A DNA stretch of 64,000 bases, from contig JAAWTG010000004.1 of assembly GCA_022801925.1 (NCBI GenBank), positions 1 to 64,000 on the forward strand, given 5' to 3'. The position numbers and the translations under genes are program-made. The notes below the pieces were generated by a model. The model was not told the origin of the DNA and did no database searches. It worked only from the letters and a program-made list of their open reading frames with translations. Shown piece by piece: positions 51,175 to 60,890 of this stretch. The DNA comes from Clostridia bacterium (lineage in GTDB: Bacteria > Bacillota > Clostridia > RUG12999). Each line of letters opens with the position of its first letter. Position 1 is the stretch's first letter.

Positions 51175-52235
51175 CACATACCCGCCTTTCCCAGCGCTGC
51201 ACAGATGTCGGAAACAAAGTCCGTTGTCGGGACAATGACCCCGTTGCCGATTTCATCTAACATGACAACATGCAGCGTTTTGCCGATGTTCTTTTTGTCG
51301 TTTTGTATCAGCGGTAGCAGTTCCAGCAAATCCGCTTGCGCAATTTGATGAGGAAGATGATAGGCTTCCACCGCGTCCAGCACTTTTTGCGCCGTTCCCG
51401 CTTTTGACGGTCCTATCTGTTCGCTGAACTGTGTCATGAGCACCATACCTAACGCTACCGCTTCGCCATGTGTGAACTTGGTGAATTGATAATATTTTTC
51501 AATGGCATGTCCAATGGTATGCCCGAAATTCAGCAGCATACGCAGACCGGTGTCGTTCGCGTCCACTGCCACGACGTCGCGTTTGATGGAAACGCATTCA
51601 TAAATCAAATCTTCGCGGCTGATAGAGTGGTTTAAAATGGCGTCAAACAACGCTTTGTTGCGGATACAGCCATATTTAATCGCCTCCGCCATGCCGTCAT
51701 AATAAAACCGCTGCGGCAGCGTGTCCAGACAGGTGGGGTCAATCAAAACCAGCTTGGGGTGATAGAAAGCGCCGACCATGTTTTTGCCAAACGGCATATC
51801 GATTGCCACTTTGCCGCCGACAGAGGAATCAATCTGCGCCAAAAGGGAAGTCGGCACCTGCACCAGTCCGATGCCGCGCAGGTAAGAGGCTGCGGCAAAG
51901 CCGGCAAGGTCGCCGGTAACGCCGCCGCCAAGCGCGATGATGAAATCGCCGCGGTTAATATGCTGCTCCGCCAGAAATGCATATATTTTTTGCAGCGTAT
52001 CATTGCATTTGCTCTGTTCACCGTGAGGAAAGACATATTTACATGTTTCCACACCGGCGCGCTGCAAAGACTGCATCACGGTTTCGCCATAAAATTTGTC
52101 CACATTGTCGTCGGTGATGACGGCAGCTTTGCCGTGATAAATGGTACGGACAAATTCACCCAGCCGCGCTAAACAGCCATCCTCAATATGAATGGGGTAT
52201 GAAATGGAATCAAAAGCCACTGTTAATGTTTTCAT
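51174..52235 (-). CDS. aroB: 3-dehydroquinate synthase
   Basis: A 353-residue AroB: NAD-binding GGGVTGDLAGFAAASYLRGIGLVQVPTSLLAQIDSSVGGK-type region (about 100-140), DxxxLRMLLNFGHTIGHAIEKYY with the zinc-ligand His, and HGEAVALGMV. It cyclises DAHP to 3-dehydroquinate. GGGAGG precedes the ATG. It lies 27 nt downstream of aroF. The next pathway genes (aroD, aroE, aroK) are not in the window. Confidence 0.97.
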   Translation of the reverse strand: MKTLTVAFDSISYPIHIEDGCLARLGEFVRTIYHGKAAVITDDNVDKFYGETVMQSLQRAGVETCKYVFPHGEQSKCNDTLQKIYAFLAEQHINRGDFIIALGGGVTGDLAGFAAASYLRGIGLVQVPTSLLAQIDSSVGGKVAIDMPFGKNMVGAFYHPKLVLIDPTCLDTLPQRFYYDGMAEAIKYGCIRNKALFDAILNHSISREDLIYECVSIKRDVVAVDANDTGLRMLLNFGHTIGHAIEKYYQFTKFTHGEAVALGMVLMTQFSEQIGPSKAGTAQKVLDAVEAYHLPHQIAQADLLELLPLIQNDKKNIGKTLHVVMLDEIGNGVIVPTTDFVSDICAALGKAGM

Positions 52236-52261
52236 GCTGCGCCTCCCACTGCGTTATTTTT

Positions 52262-53281
52262 TTATATCGTACGGTCTTCCACTGCCGCGACTTTGCGCAG
52301 ACGTTCCATGGTACCTGCAAATTCGGCAGGAGTAATGGACTGTGCGCCGTCTGACAACGCTTTTTTCGGATTGTTATGCACTTCAATCATCAGACCATCT
52401 GCACCAGCCACAATTGCTGATTTTGCCAGCGGTTCCACCATCCAGTTAATGCCTGCCGCATGGCTGGGGTCAATGACAATGGGAAGGTGGGACAATTTTT
52501 TCAGTGCCGGAACTGCACTGATGTCAAGCGTGTTGCGCGTATATGGCTCAAAAGTACGGATACCGCGTTCGCACAGAATAACCTGTTCATTGCCGCCCGC
52601 CATGATATATTCCGCGCTCATGAGCAGTTCCTCCAGTGTGTTTGCAAGTCCGCGTTTGAGCAAAATAGGACGGTTGATTCTGCCGAGTTCCTTCAGCAAT
52701 TCAAAGTTTTGCATGTTGCGCGCACCCACTTGAATCACGTCCACATCAAATTTCTCGAAAATTTCAATATGAGCAATATCCATCAATTCTGTCACAATGG
52801 GCAGTCCTGTTTCTTTTTTTGCAATGTCCAGAAGTTTCAGTCCGTCGTTGTGCAGCCCCTGGAAAGAGTAGGGGGAAGTGCGTGGTTTGAATGCGCCGCC
52901 GCGTAAAAACGTTGCGCCTGCTTTTTTGATGTCCTGCGCGATTCCTACAATCTGTTCCTCGGATTCCACGGAACAGGGTCCTGCCATGACTACTAATTTC
53001 TGTTTGTCGCCGATTTTGATACCTTTCACATCATAGACGGAATTTTCAGGATGAAATTTCCGGTTTGCTTTTTTGAACGGTTCTTGTACGCGCGTCACTT
53101 TTTCCACTGCGTCATTGGCATTCAGCGCGTCAATATCGACCGCGGAAGTATCGCCGACCAAGCCCAATATACGGGCGCCCACGCCGGAAATACCCTGCAC
53201 ATCCAAACCTAAATCCTGCACATCAGCGATAAGCTTTTGTACCGCTTCCTCCGTTGCTCCTTGATTGATTACAATAATCAT
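52262..53281 (-). CDS. aroF: DAHP synthase (3-deoxy-7-phosphoheptulonate synthase)
   Basis: A 339-residue enzyme of the beta class (AroF/KDO8P-synthase-like): an N-terminal ferredoxin-like regulatory domain (about 1-70; MIIVINQGATEEAVQKLI) and a TIM barrel with VMAGPCSVESEEQI, FLRGGAFKPRTSPYSFQGL, QVGARNMQNFELLKELG and PIVIDPSHAAGI. It joins phosphoenolpyruvate and erythrose-4-phosphate, the first step of the shikimate pathway. AAGGAG precedes the ATG. Expression is probably set by the attenuator upstream (53329-53516). Confidence 0.97.
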   Translation of the reverse strand: MIIVINQGATEEAVQKLIADVQDLGLDVQGISGVGARILGLVGDTSAVDIDALNANDAVEKVTRVQEPFKKANRKFHPENSVYDVKGIKIGDKQKLVVMAGPCSVESEEQIVGIAQDIKKAGATFLRGGAFKPRTSPYSFQGLHNDGLKLLDIAKKETGLPIVTELMDIAHIEIFEKFDVDVIQVGARNMQNFELLKELGRINRPILLKRGLANTLEELLMSAEYIMAGGNEQVILCERGIRTFEPYTRNTLDISAVPALKKLSHLPIVIDPSHAAGINWMVEPLAKSAIVAGADGLMIEVHNNPKKALSDGAQSITPAEFAGTMERLRKVAAVEDRTI

Positions 53282-53328
53282 AATCCTTCACTCCTTCATA
53301 TCCTACAAAATTTTTTTATATCAAAAAA

Positions 53329-53354
53329 AGCGGCTCGTGATACCACGAACCGCT
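53329..53354 (-). terminator. Attenuator terminator of the aro operon, with competing antiterminator
   Basis: In the minus-strand transcript, AGCGGTTCGTG (53354-53344) pairs with CACGAGCCGCT (53339-53329) around a GTAT loop, followed by a U-run (53329-53323). One U-G pair. The terminator's TGGTATCAC (plus 53337-53345) is exactly complementary to GTGATACCA in the leader coding region (plus 53417-53425). Pairing of these would break the terminator. The latter lies just behind the Phe/Tyr codons, so a stalled ribosome would leave it free to pair. Confidence 0.8.
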
Positions 53355-53387
53355 TGATTTGCAACTATACCGAACTCACAGGGCAAA

Positions 53388-53516
53388 TTAGCCCAGAGCC
53401 GGACGCTTCAAACGCATGGTATCACTTTTTTTGCAGCAAAAATAGCCAGTGCTAAAGTAATAATAGCCTGGAAAGTAAAAGAAAAATTCTTTTGCTGTCA
53501 TGCTGCGAGACGCCAT
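53388..53516 (-). CDS. Phe/Tyr-rich leader peptide (attenuation)
   Basis: A 42-codon frame starting at 53516 with AAGGAG at 53530-53525 (8-nt spacing) and ending TAA at 53388-53390. Residues 11-26 read FFFYFPGYYYFSTGYF, with 6 Phe and 5 Tyr, followed by Cys-Cys-Lys-Lys. A U-run terminator follows before aroF, and an alternative pairing that disrupts it begins right behind the aromatic codons. These are the parts of ribosome-mediated attenuation as in enteric phe/trp leaders. Low charged tRNA-Phe or tRNA-Tyr would stall the ribosome and let the aro/pheA genes be transcribed. No T-box sequence is visible. Mechanism is inferred. Confidence 0.85.
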   Translation of the reverse strand: MASRSMTAKEFFFYFPGYYYFSTGYFCCKKSDTMRLKRPALG

Positions 53517-53549
53517 GGTAAAAACTCCTTATCAATAATGATTGTTACT

Positions 53550-53579
53550 ATTTTATCATAGGACGGGTTTTTATGTCAA
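53550..53579 (-). promoter_or_regulatory. Promoter of the aro operon leader
   Basis: On the minus strand: TTGACA (53579-53574), 18-bp spacer, TAAAAT (53555-53550), 20 nt before the leader ribosome site. Confidence 0.75.
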
Positions 53580-53721
53580 GGGAAATCTGCACAAAATTTG
53601 AAATGCCGGAAGGAAAATTTTTATATGTGCTGGTGTTGATTTAACATGGGAACCTATGTTACATGCTCAAAAATATGCATTCTATCCAAATACTGAAGGG
53701 GGAAAATATGGAATATTACTA

Positions 53722-53750
53722 TTGCATAAAAAAAACTACGGATTTATAAT
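53722..53750 (+). promoter_or_regulatory. Promoter of the L-fucose isomerase gene
   Basis: TTGCAT (53722-53727), 17-bp spacer, TATAAT (53745-53750). AGGAGG follows at about 53772. Confidence 0.75.
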
Positions 53751-53783
53751 AGAAATGTAAGAAACTATAATAGGAGGTCATGT

Positions 53784-55568
53784 ATGATGATAGATGAATT
53801 GATTGGAAGATTGCCCAAAGTGGGAATCCGTCCTGCGATTGACGGACGCCGAATGGGCGTGCGGGAGTCGCTGGAAGAAAAAACAATGGAAATGGCGAAG
53901 GCAGCGGCAAAATTGATTGCAGACAATTTGAAATATCCAAACGGTAAGCCGGTGGAAGTTGTTATTTCTGATTGCACCATTGCGTGTGCGGCGGAATCTG
54001 CAAAATGCCAGGAGAAATTTGACAGAGAAGGCGTGAAAGTGTCTCTGACGGTTACGCCGTGCTGGTGCTACGGAACAGAGACCATGGATCTTACGCCCAA
54101 CACCCCCAAAGCAGTTTGGGGATTTAATGGAACAGAACGTCCCGGAGCAGTATATCTGGCGGCGGCGTTGGCAGCGTATAGTCAGAAAGGACTACCGGCG
54201 TTTGGTATCTATGGAAAAGACGTGCAAGATGTAGATGATAACAGTATTCCGGAAGATGTGCAGGAAAAAATCCTGCGCTTTGCCAAAGCAGGTATTGCGG
54301 TGGCATTGATGGAAGGAAAATCCTATCTGTCTTTTGGTAACGTTGCAATGGGTATCGGCGGTTCTGTTGTGGACAACAATTTCTTCTATGACTATCTGGG
54401 TATCCGCAATGAATATGTAGATATGGTGGAATTCATGCGCCGCATGGATTTGGGTATCTATGATAAAGAAGAATTTGAAAAAGCGCTTGCTTGGGCAAAA
54501 GAAAACTGCAAAGAAGGATTTGACAAAAATCCGCAGCCGCACAGCCGTGAGCAGAAAGACCAGGAATGGGAAACCGTTGTAAAAATGACAATGATTATGC
54601 GCGACATGATGATTGGCAATCCCAAACTGGCGGAAATGGGATATGTGGAAGAAAGCAACGGCAGAAATGCAATCGCTGCCGGATTCCAGGGACAGCGTCA
54701 ATGGACGGACTATATGCCCAACGGCGATTTCTCGGAAGCAATTTTGAACTCTTCTTTTGACTGGACAGGAAAACGCGAACCCATGACAGTTGCGACAGAA
54801 AACGACAGCCTTAACGGCGTGGCAATGCTGTTTGGAAAATTGTTGACAAACACGGCGCAGGTGTTCTGCGATGTGCGTACATATTGGAGTCCCGACGCGA
54901 TTGAACGCGTTTCCGGAAAACTGCCGGAATCCGCGAAAGATGGCGTGATTCATTTGATTAACTCCGGTGCGGCGGCGCTGGACGGTTCGGGACAGGCGGA
55001 AATTGACGGAAAACCGGCAATCAAACCGTTCTGGGAACTGGACGACAAAGAAGTGGATAAATGCCTCAAAGCAACAGATTGGTGTCCGGCTGATTTGTGC
55101 TATTTCCGCGGCGGCGGATTCTCTTCGCATTTCTTCACACGCGGCGGTATGCCGATGACAATGATTCGTTTGAACCTGGTGAAAGGATTGGGACCGGTGC
55201 TGCAAATTGCAGAAGGCTACAGTGTAGATTTGCCGCAAGATGTGTGCGAAATATTGGATAAGAGAACAGACCCGACATGGCCGACCACTTGGTTTGTACC
55301 GCGTCTGAACGGAAAGAATGCGTTTACCGATACTTACCATGTGATGGCAAACTGGGGCGCAAACCATTGTGCACTGTCCTATGGACATATTGGTGCAGAC
55401 CTCATTACCATGGCATCCATGCTGCGTATTCCGGTTAGTATGCACAACGTGGAAGAAACGGATATTTTCCGTCCGAGTGCATGGAGCGCATTTGGCACCA
55501 AAGATTTGGAAGGCGCTGATTACCGCGCTTGCATGAACTTTGGTCCGGTTTATAATAAATATAAATAA
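53784..55568 (+). CDS. fucI: L-fucose isomerase
   Basis: A 594-residue protein with the FucI pattern from the first residues ([30 protein letters not shown]) and the expected length of about 590. Metal-site blocks include LVIAL-type [32 protein letters not shown] and [19 protein letters not shown]. It interconverts L-fucose and L-fuculose, and often D-arabinose/D-ribulose, with Mn2+. AGGAGG lies upstream; ATG at 53787 is an equal alternative. It stands alone with its own promoter and terminator; fuculokinase and fuculose-phosphate aldolase are not here, and fucU lies far left at 11844. Confidence 0.95.
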   Translation: MMIDELIGRLPKVGIRPAIDGRRMGVRESLEEKTMEMAKAAAKLIADNLKYPNGKPVEVVISDCTIACAAESAKCQEKFDREGVKVSLTVTPCWCYGTETMDLTPNTPKAVWGFNGTERPGAVYLAAALAAYSQKGLPAFGIYGKDVQDVDDNSIPEDVQEKILRFAKAGIAVALMEGKSYLSFGNVAMGIGGSVVDNNFFYDYLGIRNEYVDMVEFMRRMDLGIYDKEEFEKALAWAKENCKEGFDKNPQPHSREQKDQEWETVVKMTMIMRDMMIGNPKLAEMGYVEESNGRNAIAAGFQGQRQWTDYMPNGDFSEAILNSSFDWTGKREPMTVATENDSLNGVAMLFGKLLTNTAQVFCDVRTYWSPDAIERVSGKLPESAKDGVIHLINSGAAALDGSGQAEIDGKPAIKPFWELDDKEVDKCLKATDWCPADLCYFRGGGFSSHFFTRGGMPMTMIRLNLVKGLGPVLQIAEGYSVDLPQDVCEILDKRTDPTWPTTWFVPRLNGKNAFTDTYHVMANWGANHCALSYGHIGADLITMASMLRIPVSMHNVEETDIFRPSAWSAFGTKDLEGADYRACMNFGPVYNKYK

Positions 55569-55583
55569 TGCATGACAACAAAG

Positions 55584-55615
55584 GCGGCAGAGAAGTTCTC
55601 TGCCGCTATTTTTTT
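55584..55615 (+). terminator. Intrinsic terminator after fucI
   Basis: GCGGCAGAG (55584-55592), loop AAGTT, CTCTGCCGC (55598-55606), then a run of seven T from 55609. Confidence 0.9.
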
Positions 55616-55682
55616 GCAGGAAATTTCTTGTCATATAAGAGGAATTTTGTTATAATGGAAAACAAGGGAAGGGGGGAGCTAT

Positions 55683-57419
55683 ATGAGACAAAAACGGGAA
55701 ACGCATGGGGTGCTTTGGGCAATGCTGCGCTATGTGGGAAATGGGAAACTAATAGCAGCAATGATGGTGAGTTCGGTGCTGCAAAATGCGCGTGACTTGG
55801 CTTGTATTGTCGCTTTAGCCTATGCAACAGACCAAGTGCTGCTGGGCGGGAATATTGGTCTGGCGGTGCTGCTGATGTTGATTACCATGTTTTGCGGCGC
55901 GCCTACTTGTGCATTGAGAAAGTATTTGGGAGCAACATATCATTTGAAAAGCCAGAAAAAGTTGCAACGCGGTATGGCGCAGCGGATAGCAGGGCTTCCT
56001 TTGGGGTGGGTGGAATCGCATAAATCAGGAGAGATATTAAGTACCTATACGGCGGACATGGAACTGATATGCGGCTGGATGAGCGGCACATTTCCGGCAG
56101 AGGTGCATTTTGTGACTTATATGATTGGAGCATTGGCATATTCTCTGTCGCAAAGTGTTTTGCTGACCATAGCAGTGTTTCCGGTGATTATTTTGATTGT
56201 GCCGTTTTTGACGAAATTGGCGAAACCGCTTCAAAAAACGTCTGACGTACAGCGGACGGCAGCAGCGGATTCCATTGCGGACATGCAGGAAGTATTGGCA
56301 GACCCTGCGTATTTGAAGGCATATTGTCTGGAAAATGCAATGGAACAACGGATAGAAACAGCGCTGGAGACCAAAAAGCGGGCGGAACAAAAAGGCGGTT
56401 TCTATTTCGGCATGGTACAGGCATTGGGGATTTTGGGCAGTTATCTGCCCGGATTTGTAGCCGCGGCAGTCGGCGTACTTTTTCTCAGAAAGGGTATGAT
56501 TACAGCAGGTTTTTTGGTCGGATTTGTTCAGATGGTAGTGCAGCGGTTTGGACAAACGCTGCCGCAGGTTGGTGAATTTGCAACTGCGAACAACAAAGCG
56601 GGAGCCAGTGCAAAACGGGTTATGGAATTGCTGAACTTGCCGCAGGAACGAAAAGATGGAGAAAAAAACATACCGTCAGCGAACATCGTTTTGGCACTGG
56701 AGGACGTTACATTTTGCTATCAAGAAGAAAAATCTCCGGCGCTGCGTCATGTGAATTTGAAGGTGGAGCAAGGGGAGACGGTCGCATTGGTCGGCAGCAG
56801 CGGCAGTGGAAAGTCAACGGTGATAAAACTGCTCATGGGGCTATATGAAGTGCAGCAGGGCAGCGTGAACGTGTTGGGACGCGACGTGAAACAATGGAAA
56901 TTGGAGACGCTGCGTGGATTGATGGCGCCGGTGTTTCAGGAAGCGGCACTGTTCCCTGCGTCAGTCCGTGACAATATTGCGGGGGAGACGGTAGCTGATG
57001 AACAGATTTGGGCGGCGCTGCAACATGCGGACTTGAAGGAATTTGTCGCATCATTGCCGGAGGGATTGGATACGCCGGTGGGAGAACGCGGCGTAACGTT
57101 GTCAGGAGGACAGCAGCAGCGATTGACAATTGCGAGAGCGCTGGTAAAAGATGCACCGGTGATTTTGCTGGATGAGCCGACCAGTGCGCTGGATACGGTG
57201 ACAGAAAATGAATTCCAAAAAGCGTTTGAACAGTTAAAGCAGGGGAAAACAACTGTGGTGGTGGCGCACCGGCTGCAAACCATTCGCAGTGCAGACAGAA
57301 TATATGTGTTTGACCATGGAATGGTTGTGCAGGAGGGGACGCACGCGTCTTTGATTGCACAGCCGGGCGCATACCGCCGATTGTACCAGTCTCAGCTGGA
57401 AGAAAGCGGGGTGCGGTGA
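55683..57419 (+). CDS. ABC exporter half-transporter A (TMD-NBD)
   Basis: A 578-residue fused permease/ATPase: about six membrane helices in residues 20-300, then a nucleotide-binding domain with Walker A GSSGSGKST, signature LSGGQQQ and Walker B/D-loop VILLDEPTSALD. Catalytic Glu and switch His (VVAHRLQTI) are present. Its start follows GGGGGAG. It is followed after one base by a second half-transporter, so the pair probably forms a heterodimeric exporter of the peptide/lipid/drug type. Substrate unknown. Confidence 0.93.
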   Translation: MRQKRETHGVLWAMLRYVGNGKLIAAMMVSSVLQNARDLACIVALAYATDQVLLGGNIGLAVLLMLITMFCGAPTCALRKYLGATYHLKSQKKLQRGMAQRIAGLPLGWVESHKSGEILSTYTADMELICGWMSGTFPAEVHFVTYMIGALAYSLSQSVLLTIAVFPVIILIVPFLTKLAKPLQKTSDVQRTAAADSIADMQEVLADPAYLKAYCLENAMEQRIETALETKKRAEQKGGFYFGMVQALGILGSYLPGFVAAAVGVLFLRKGMITAGFLVGFVQMVVQRFGQTLPQVGEFATANNKAGASAKRVMELLNLPQERKDGEKNIPSANIVLALEDVTFCYQEEKSPALRHVNLKVEQGETVALVGSSGSGKSTVIKLLMGLYEVQQGSVNVLGRDVKQWKLETLRGLMAPVFQEAALFPASVRDNIAGETVADEQIWAALQHADLKEFVASLPEGLDTPVGERGVTLSGGQQQRLTIARALVKDAPVILLDEPTSALDTVTENEFQKAFEQLKQGKTTVVVAHRLQTIRSADRIYVFDHGMVVQEGTHASLIAQPGAYRRLYQSQLEESGVR

Positions 57420-57420
57420 C

Positions 57421-59160
57421 ATGGAAAAAAGAAAACAAGGACGCTTTGGATTTGAGAGTATCGCATTCATGATGCAGTTTTTGAAAGGTCACCGTCTGGT
57501 ATTTTGGATAGGCACGTTGATGACAGCGAGTTTTGCATTTTTGCAGAATATCTTTACAGGTCAATTATATCGCGTCGTTGCCATGATAGGACAAGGTGGA
57601 AACGCGTTTTTCGGGCAACTGCTGCAAGTGTTTGGGCTGTTGCTTTTGATAGTTGCGGTAGTTGGTATTGGTTTTTGGATTTTTACCTGTGCGGCGGCTT
57701 GTGGTGACAAGGCGCTTTGGCAGCAATTGGCGCATAAGATGAGTCATATGCCCATGAAAAACTGGTATGAAAAGCACAGCGGAGAATGGTTGACCATGCT
57801 GGGAAAAGATGCAGAAAACGCCGCCAATAGCTATAAACAATTGGTGACGCGGTTTGTGTCTCTGTTCATAGAATTGGCGGGCGGCGGTTTGGTTTTAAGT
57901 TTTGGATCGCCTGTTTTGCTACTATATGCAGCAATCAGCGGAATTGTGTATTTTGGTATCGGCGTACTGCTGCGCAAAAGAAACAAAAAGTATGCGGCAG
58001 GAAATCAACAGGCGGTGGGGGCCGCCGCGTCGTATGTTGCAGATATTTTCAATGGATTCATTGTGATGCGGCTGTATCATTTGCTGCGACTGCTCATGAA
58101 AAAGCAGCAAGCGGCGATTGAAGAAGGCTATGACTATGGAAAAAAGCTGGCGCGCGTCAGTGTTTTCAATGGCGCATTAGGGCAAATTGGCTATACATTA
58201 GCCTATTCCGGTGCGTTTGTGGTGGGGCTTTTGCTGGTATATGCCGGAAAGCTGGAACTTCCCATGATGCTGGCATTATGGCCCATTTCTATGGGCGTGT
58301 CGTTTAGTATCATGGAATTTGGATTTTTTGTAACGGATATGCAGCCGACGGTTGTAGCTGTGGAACGTATCCGCACGGTGTTGGAATTGCCGGAGGAAAC
58401 AGGCGGTGAAGAAAAAAGAGTGCCGGAAAGCGACGTGGTGTTGGAACTGCGCAATGTGACGTTTGCGTATGAACAGGGAAAAAACGTTTTGCAGGACGTT
58501 AATTTACAAATTCGCAAAGGAGAAAAAATAGCGTTTGTAGGAGAAAGCGGCAGCGGGAAAAGTACGATTGTTAAACTCTTGCTGCGTTTTTATGATGTGC
58601 AGCAGGGGCAAGTGCTGCTGCACGGACAGCCTGTGCAGAACTATGCCTTGGAACCCTTGCGCAGCCAGTTTGCCTATGTGCCGCAAAATGCCTGTTTGCT
58701 CAGCGGAAGCATTTATCAAAATATTGCAATGGTGAAACCGGAAGCGGCGGAACATCAGATAAAAACGGCGGCAGAAAATGCCTATGCTGATGAATTTATC
58801 CGCACCTTGTCACAAGGCTATGAAACGCAGGTAGGAGAACGCGGCGCACAGCTCTCCGGCGGACAGCGTCAGCGGGTTGCAATTGCCAGAGCATTTTTAA
58901 AAGACGCGCCTATTATGATATTTGATGAAATCACAGCGGCGCTGGACGGCGAATCGGAAGCAAAAGTACAGTGGGCGGTGGAGCGTGCGCCGGAGGGAAA
59001 AACGTTGCTGATGATTACGCACCGTTTGTCGGCGGCTGCCCAGGCAGAACGCATTGTGGTGATGGAAAACGGAAAAATCGCAGAAATCGGAAGCCATAAC
59101 GAATTGTTAGCACATGGAACGGTTTATAAAAGAATGTGGGATATGCAGTTTCAAAAATAA
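57421..59160 (+). CDS. ABC exporter half-transporter B (TMD-NBD)
   Basis: A 579-residue partner of the preceding gene, with membrane domain (about 20-310) and ATPase domain: Walker A GESGSGKST, signature LSGGQRQ, Walker B IMIFDEITAALDG and H-loop MITHRLS. The D-loop region reads EITAALDG where the first subunit has EPTSALD, a mild departure but the catalytic Glu is kept. The ATG at 57421 comes one base after the first gene's TGA. A terminator follows. Confidence 0.93.
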   Translation: MEKRKQGRFGFESIAFMMQFLKGHRLVFWIGTLMTASFAFLQNIFTGQLYRVVAMIGQGGNAFFGQLLQVFGLLLLIVAVVGIGFWIFTCAAACGDKALWQQLAHKMSHMPMKNWYEKHSGEWLTMLGKDAENAANSYKQLVTRFVSLFIELAGGGLVLSFGSPVLLLYAAISGIVYFGIGVLLRKRNKKYAAGNQQAVGAAASYVADIFNGFIVMRLYHLLRLLMKKQQAAIEEGYDYGKKLARVSVFNGALGQIGYTLAYSGAFVVGLLLVYAGKLELPMMLALWPISMGVSFSIMEFGFFVTDMQPTVVAVERIRTVLELPEETGGEEKRVPESDVVLELRNVTFAYEQGKNVLQDVNLQIRKGEKIAFVGESGSGKSTIVKLLLRFYDVQQGQVLLHGQPVQNYALEPLRSQFAYVPQNACLLSGSIYQNIAMVKPEAAEHQIKTAAENAYADEFIRTLSQGYETQVGERGAQLSGGQRQRVAIARAFLKDAPIMIFDEITAALDGESEAKVQWAVERAPEGKTLLMITHRLSAAAQAERIVVMENGKIAEIGSHNELLAHGTVYKRMWDMQFQK

Positions 59161-59166
59161 AAAGAG

Positions 59167-59198
59167 CAGCCGCTGCCGAAAGGCAGCGGTTGTTTTTC
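59167..59198 (+). terminator. Intrinsic terminator after the ABC exporter
   Basis: CCGCTGCC (59170-59177), loop GAAA, GGCAGCGG (59182-59189), then TTGTTTTT. Confidence 0.88.
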
Positions 59199-59301
59199 TA
59201 TTCTCCTCTTTTTTTGCAAACATAAATAGGAAATGGTCTGGGAAAAAGAGTAATTTCCTAAAAAATGGGGAAACTAAGACAAAAAAGTAGGGGTGAAACA
59301 G

Positions 59302-60714
59302 ATGAAATTAAGCGGAAATATTGAGCAGGATAAACAGCAAATGCACACACTACTGCAAGTGGAGAAAAGCTTCGATTTGATTGAACGTCCGCTATTATTT
59401 GGCGGCAAAAAAAGCTGCCTTTATTTTGTGGATGGATTTATCAAAGACGAAGTGATGCAGCGTATTTTACAGGCATTTTTTGAGATAACCCCAGAGGATA
59501 TGAAGGATGTCAAATCCGCGCAGGAGTTTATGGAGGCAAAACTGTCCTATGTGGAAGTGACAATAGAGCATCATGTGGAGATTTTAGCGACAAATGTTCT
59601 ATCGGGTCCTAGTGTGCTGCTGATTGACGGCTTTGACGCCGCGATTGTCATTGATATTAGAACCTATCCTGTTCGCGGCATAGAGGAGCCGGAGAAAGAA
59701 AAAGTACTGCGCGGCTCGCGGGACGGATTTGTGGAAACGATTGTGTTTAACACGGCGCTTATCCGACGGCGTATTCGTGACCCGCATTTGGTGTTTGAAA
59801 TGTATTCCGTGGGAGCAAGGTCGAAAACAGATGTATCCATTGGATATATTTCTGATTTTGCAGATGAAAAATTGGTGAAAGAACTGCGAAAGCGGATTCA
59901 GGAGCTGCGGGTCAAAGCGCTGGATATGGGCGAGGAAAGCCTTGCGGAATGCATTATCCGCGGGAAATGGCTGAATCCGTTTCCAAAGGTGCGCTACACC
60001 GAACGACCAGACGTTGCCTCCGCCTCATTGCTGGACGGGAAAATCATTGTCATGGTGGACAACAGCCCGTCCGTCATGGTGCTGCCCACAACATTGTTCG
60101 ATTTTGTGCAGGAACCGGATGACTATTATTATCCGCCGCTGGTGGGCGGATATCTGCGGTTTGTGCGTAATGCCATTTTTTTATCGACCTTAATTTTAAC
60201 GCCGCTTTGGTTTTTGTTGATTCAAAACAGCGCCGCGCTGCCTGATTGGCTTTCCTTTATCCAAGTGAAAGACGCTGTATATGTGCCGATCCTATTGCAA
60301 CTGTTGATTTTGGAATTGGCAACGGACGGGCTTAAATTAGCGTCGCTGAATACCCCTTCGGCGCTCAGCAATTCCCTTAGTATTATTGGCGCTTTGTTGC
60401 TGGGAGATTTTGCCGTACAGGTCGGTTGGTTTGTACCGCAGACTATTTTATACATGGCATATGTTGCGATTGCAGGATTTGCACAGCCCAGCGTAGAGCT
60501 GAATTATGCTGTAAAATTCATGCGGGTGTTATTGCTATTGCTCACGGCATGGTTAGGCATTTGGGGATTTTTCGGTGGTCTGGTTTTGATTGCGTGCATT
60601 GTTGCTATGAACAAAACAATAGCTGGGAAAGGGTATCTGTATCCGCTGATTCCGTTTAACTGGAAAGAATTTAAAGTCCGTGTGCTGCGTATGAAAATTC
60701 GTTCTAAATTATAA
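59302..60714 (+). CDS. GerA/SpoVAF-family spore protein
   Basis: A 470-residue protein with a soluble N-terminal half (LFFVDGFIKDEVMQRIL-type block: LYFVDGFIKDEVMQRILQAFFEI) and PRGSRDGFVET-like VLRGSRDGFVETIVFNTALIRRRIRDPHL, then four to six membrane helices from about residue 285 (FLSTLILTPLWFLLI). This is the GerA germinant-receptor A-subunit/SpoVAF family. The N-terminal wording (IEQDKQQMHTLL..., FDLIERPLLFGGKKSCLYFVDGF) fits SpoVAF better than GerAA. It would act in the spore inner membrane. The other spoVA genes are not beside it. AGGGGTG precedes the ATG at 59302; a GTG at 59293 is too close to it. Confidence 0.88.
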   Translation: MKLSGNIEQDKQQMHTLLQVEKSFDLIERPLLFGGKKSCLYFVDGFIKDEVMQRILQAFFEITPEDMKDVKSAQEFMEAKLSYVEVTIEHHVEILATNVLSGPSVLLIDGFDAAIVIDIRTYPVRGIEEPEKEKVLRGSRDGFVETIVFNTALIRRRIRDPHLVFEMYSVGARSKTDVSIGYISDFADEKLVKELRKRIQELRVKALDMGEESLAECIIRGKWLNPFPKVRYTERPDVASASLLDGKIIVMVDNSPSVMVLPTTLFDFVQEPDDYYYPPLVGGYLRFVRNAIFLSTLILTPLWFLLIQNSAALPDWLSFIQVKDAVYVPILLQLLILELATDGLKLASLNTPSALSNSLSIIGALLLGDFAVQVGWFVPQTILYMAYVAIAGFAQPSVELNYAVKFMRVLLLLLTAWLGIWGFFGGLVLIACIVAMNKTIAGKGYLYPLIPFNWKEFKVRVLRMKIRSKL

Positions 60715-60818
60715 TCTGAAAGGCAGTTCATGTGCAGGGTGTTAAGAGTGAATTTAAAATGAAGATGCGGCATAGTTAGAATCCTACAAATGCGGTTTTG
60801 CTTTGTTGTTATAAAAGA

Positions 60819-60850
60819 AACGGCGCCGATGCAAACCAGCGCCGTTTTGT
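60819..60850. terminator. Terminator between convergent genes
   Basis: AACGGCGC (60819-60826), 12-nt loop, GCGCCGTT (60839-60846), then TTGTTTT. Confidence 0.75.
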
Positions 60851-60890
60851 TTTGCATAGGCATATTCGACTCTCTTATGCCTATGCGTAT

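Noticed and set aside
53237-53455. Plus-strand open frame across the aro leader
   Set aside because: It is antisense to the Phe/Tyr leader peptide and terminator, has no ribosome site and no recognisable protein character.
53300-53530. T-box riboswitch upstream of aroF
   Set aside because: No AGGGTGGNACCGCG-type T-box sequence or specifier-loop architecture is visible; the aromatic-rich coding leader with competing pairing explains the region better.
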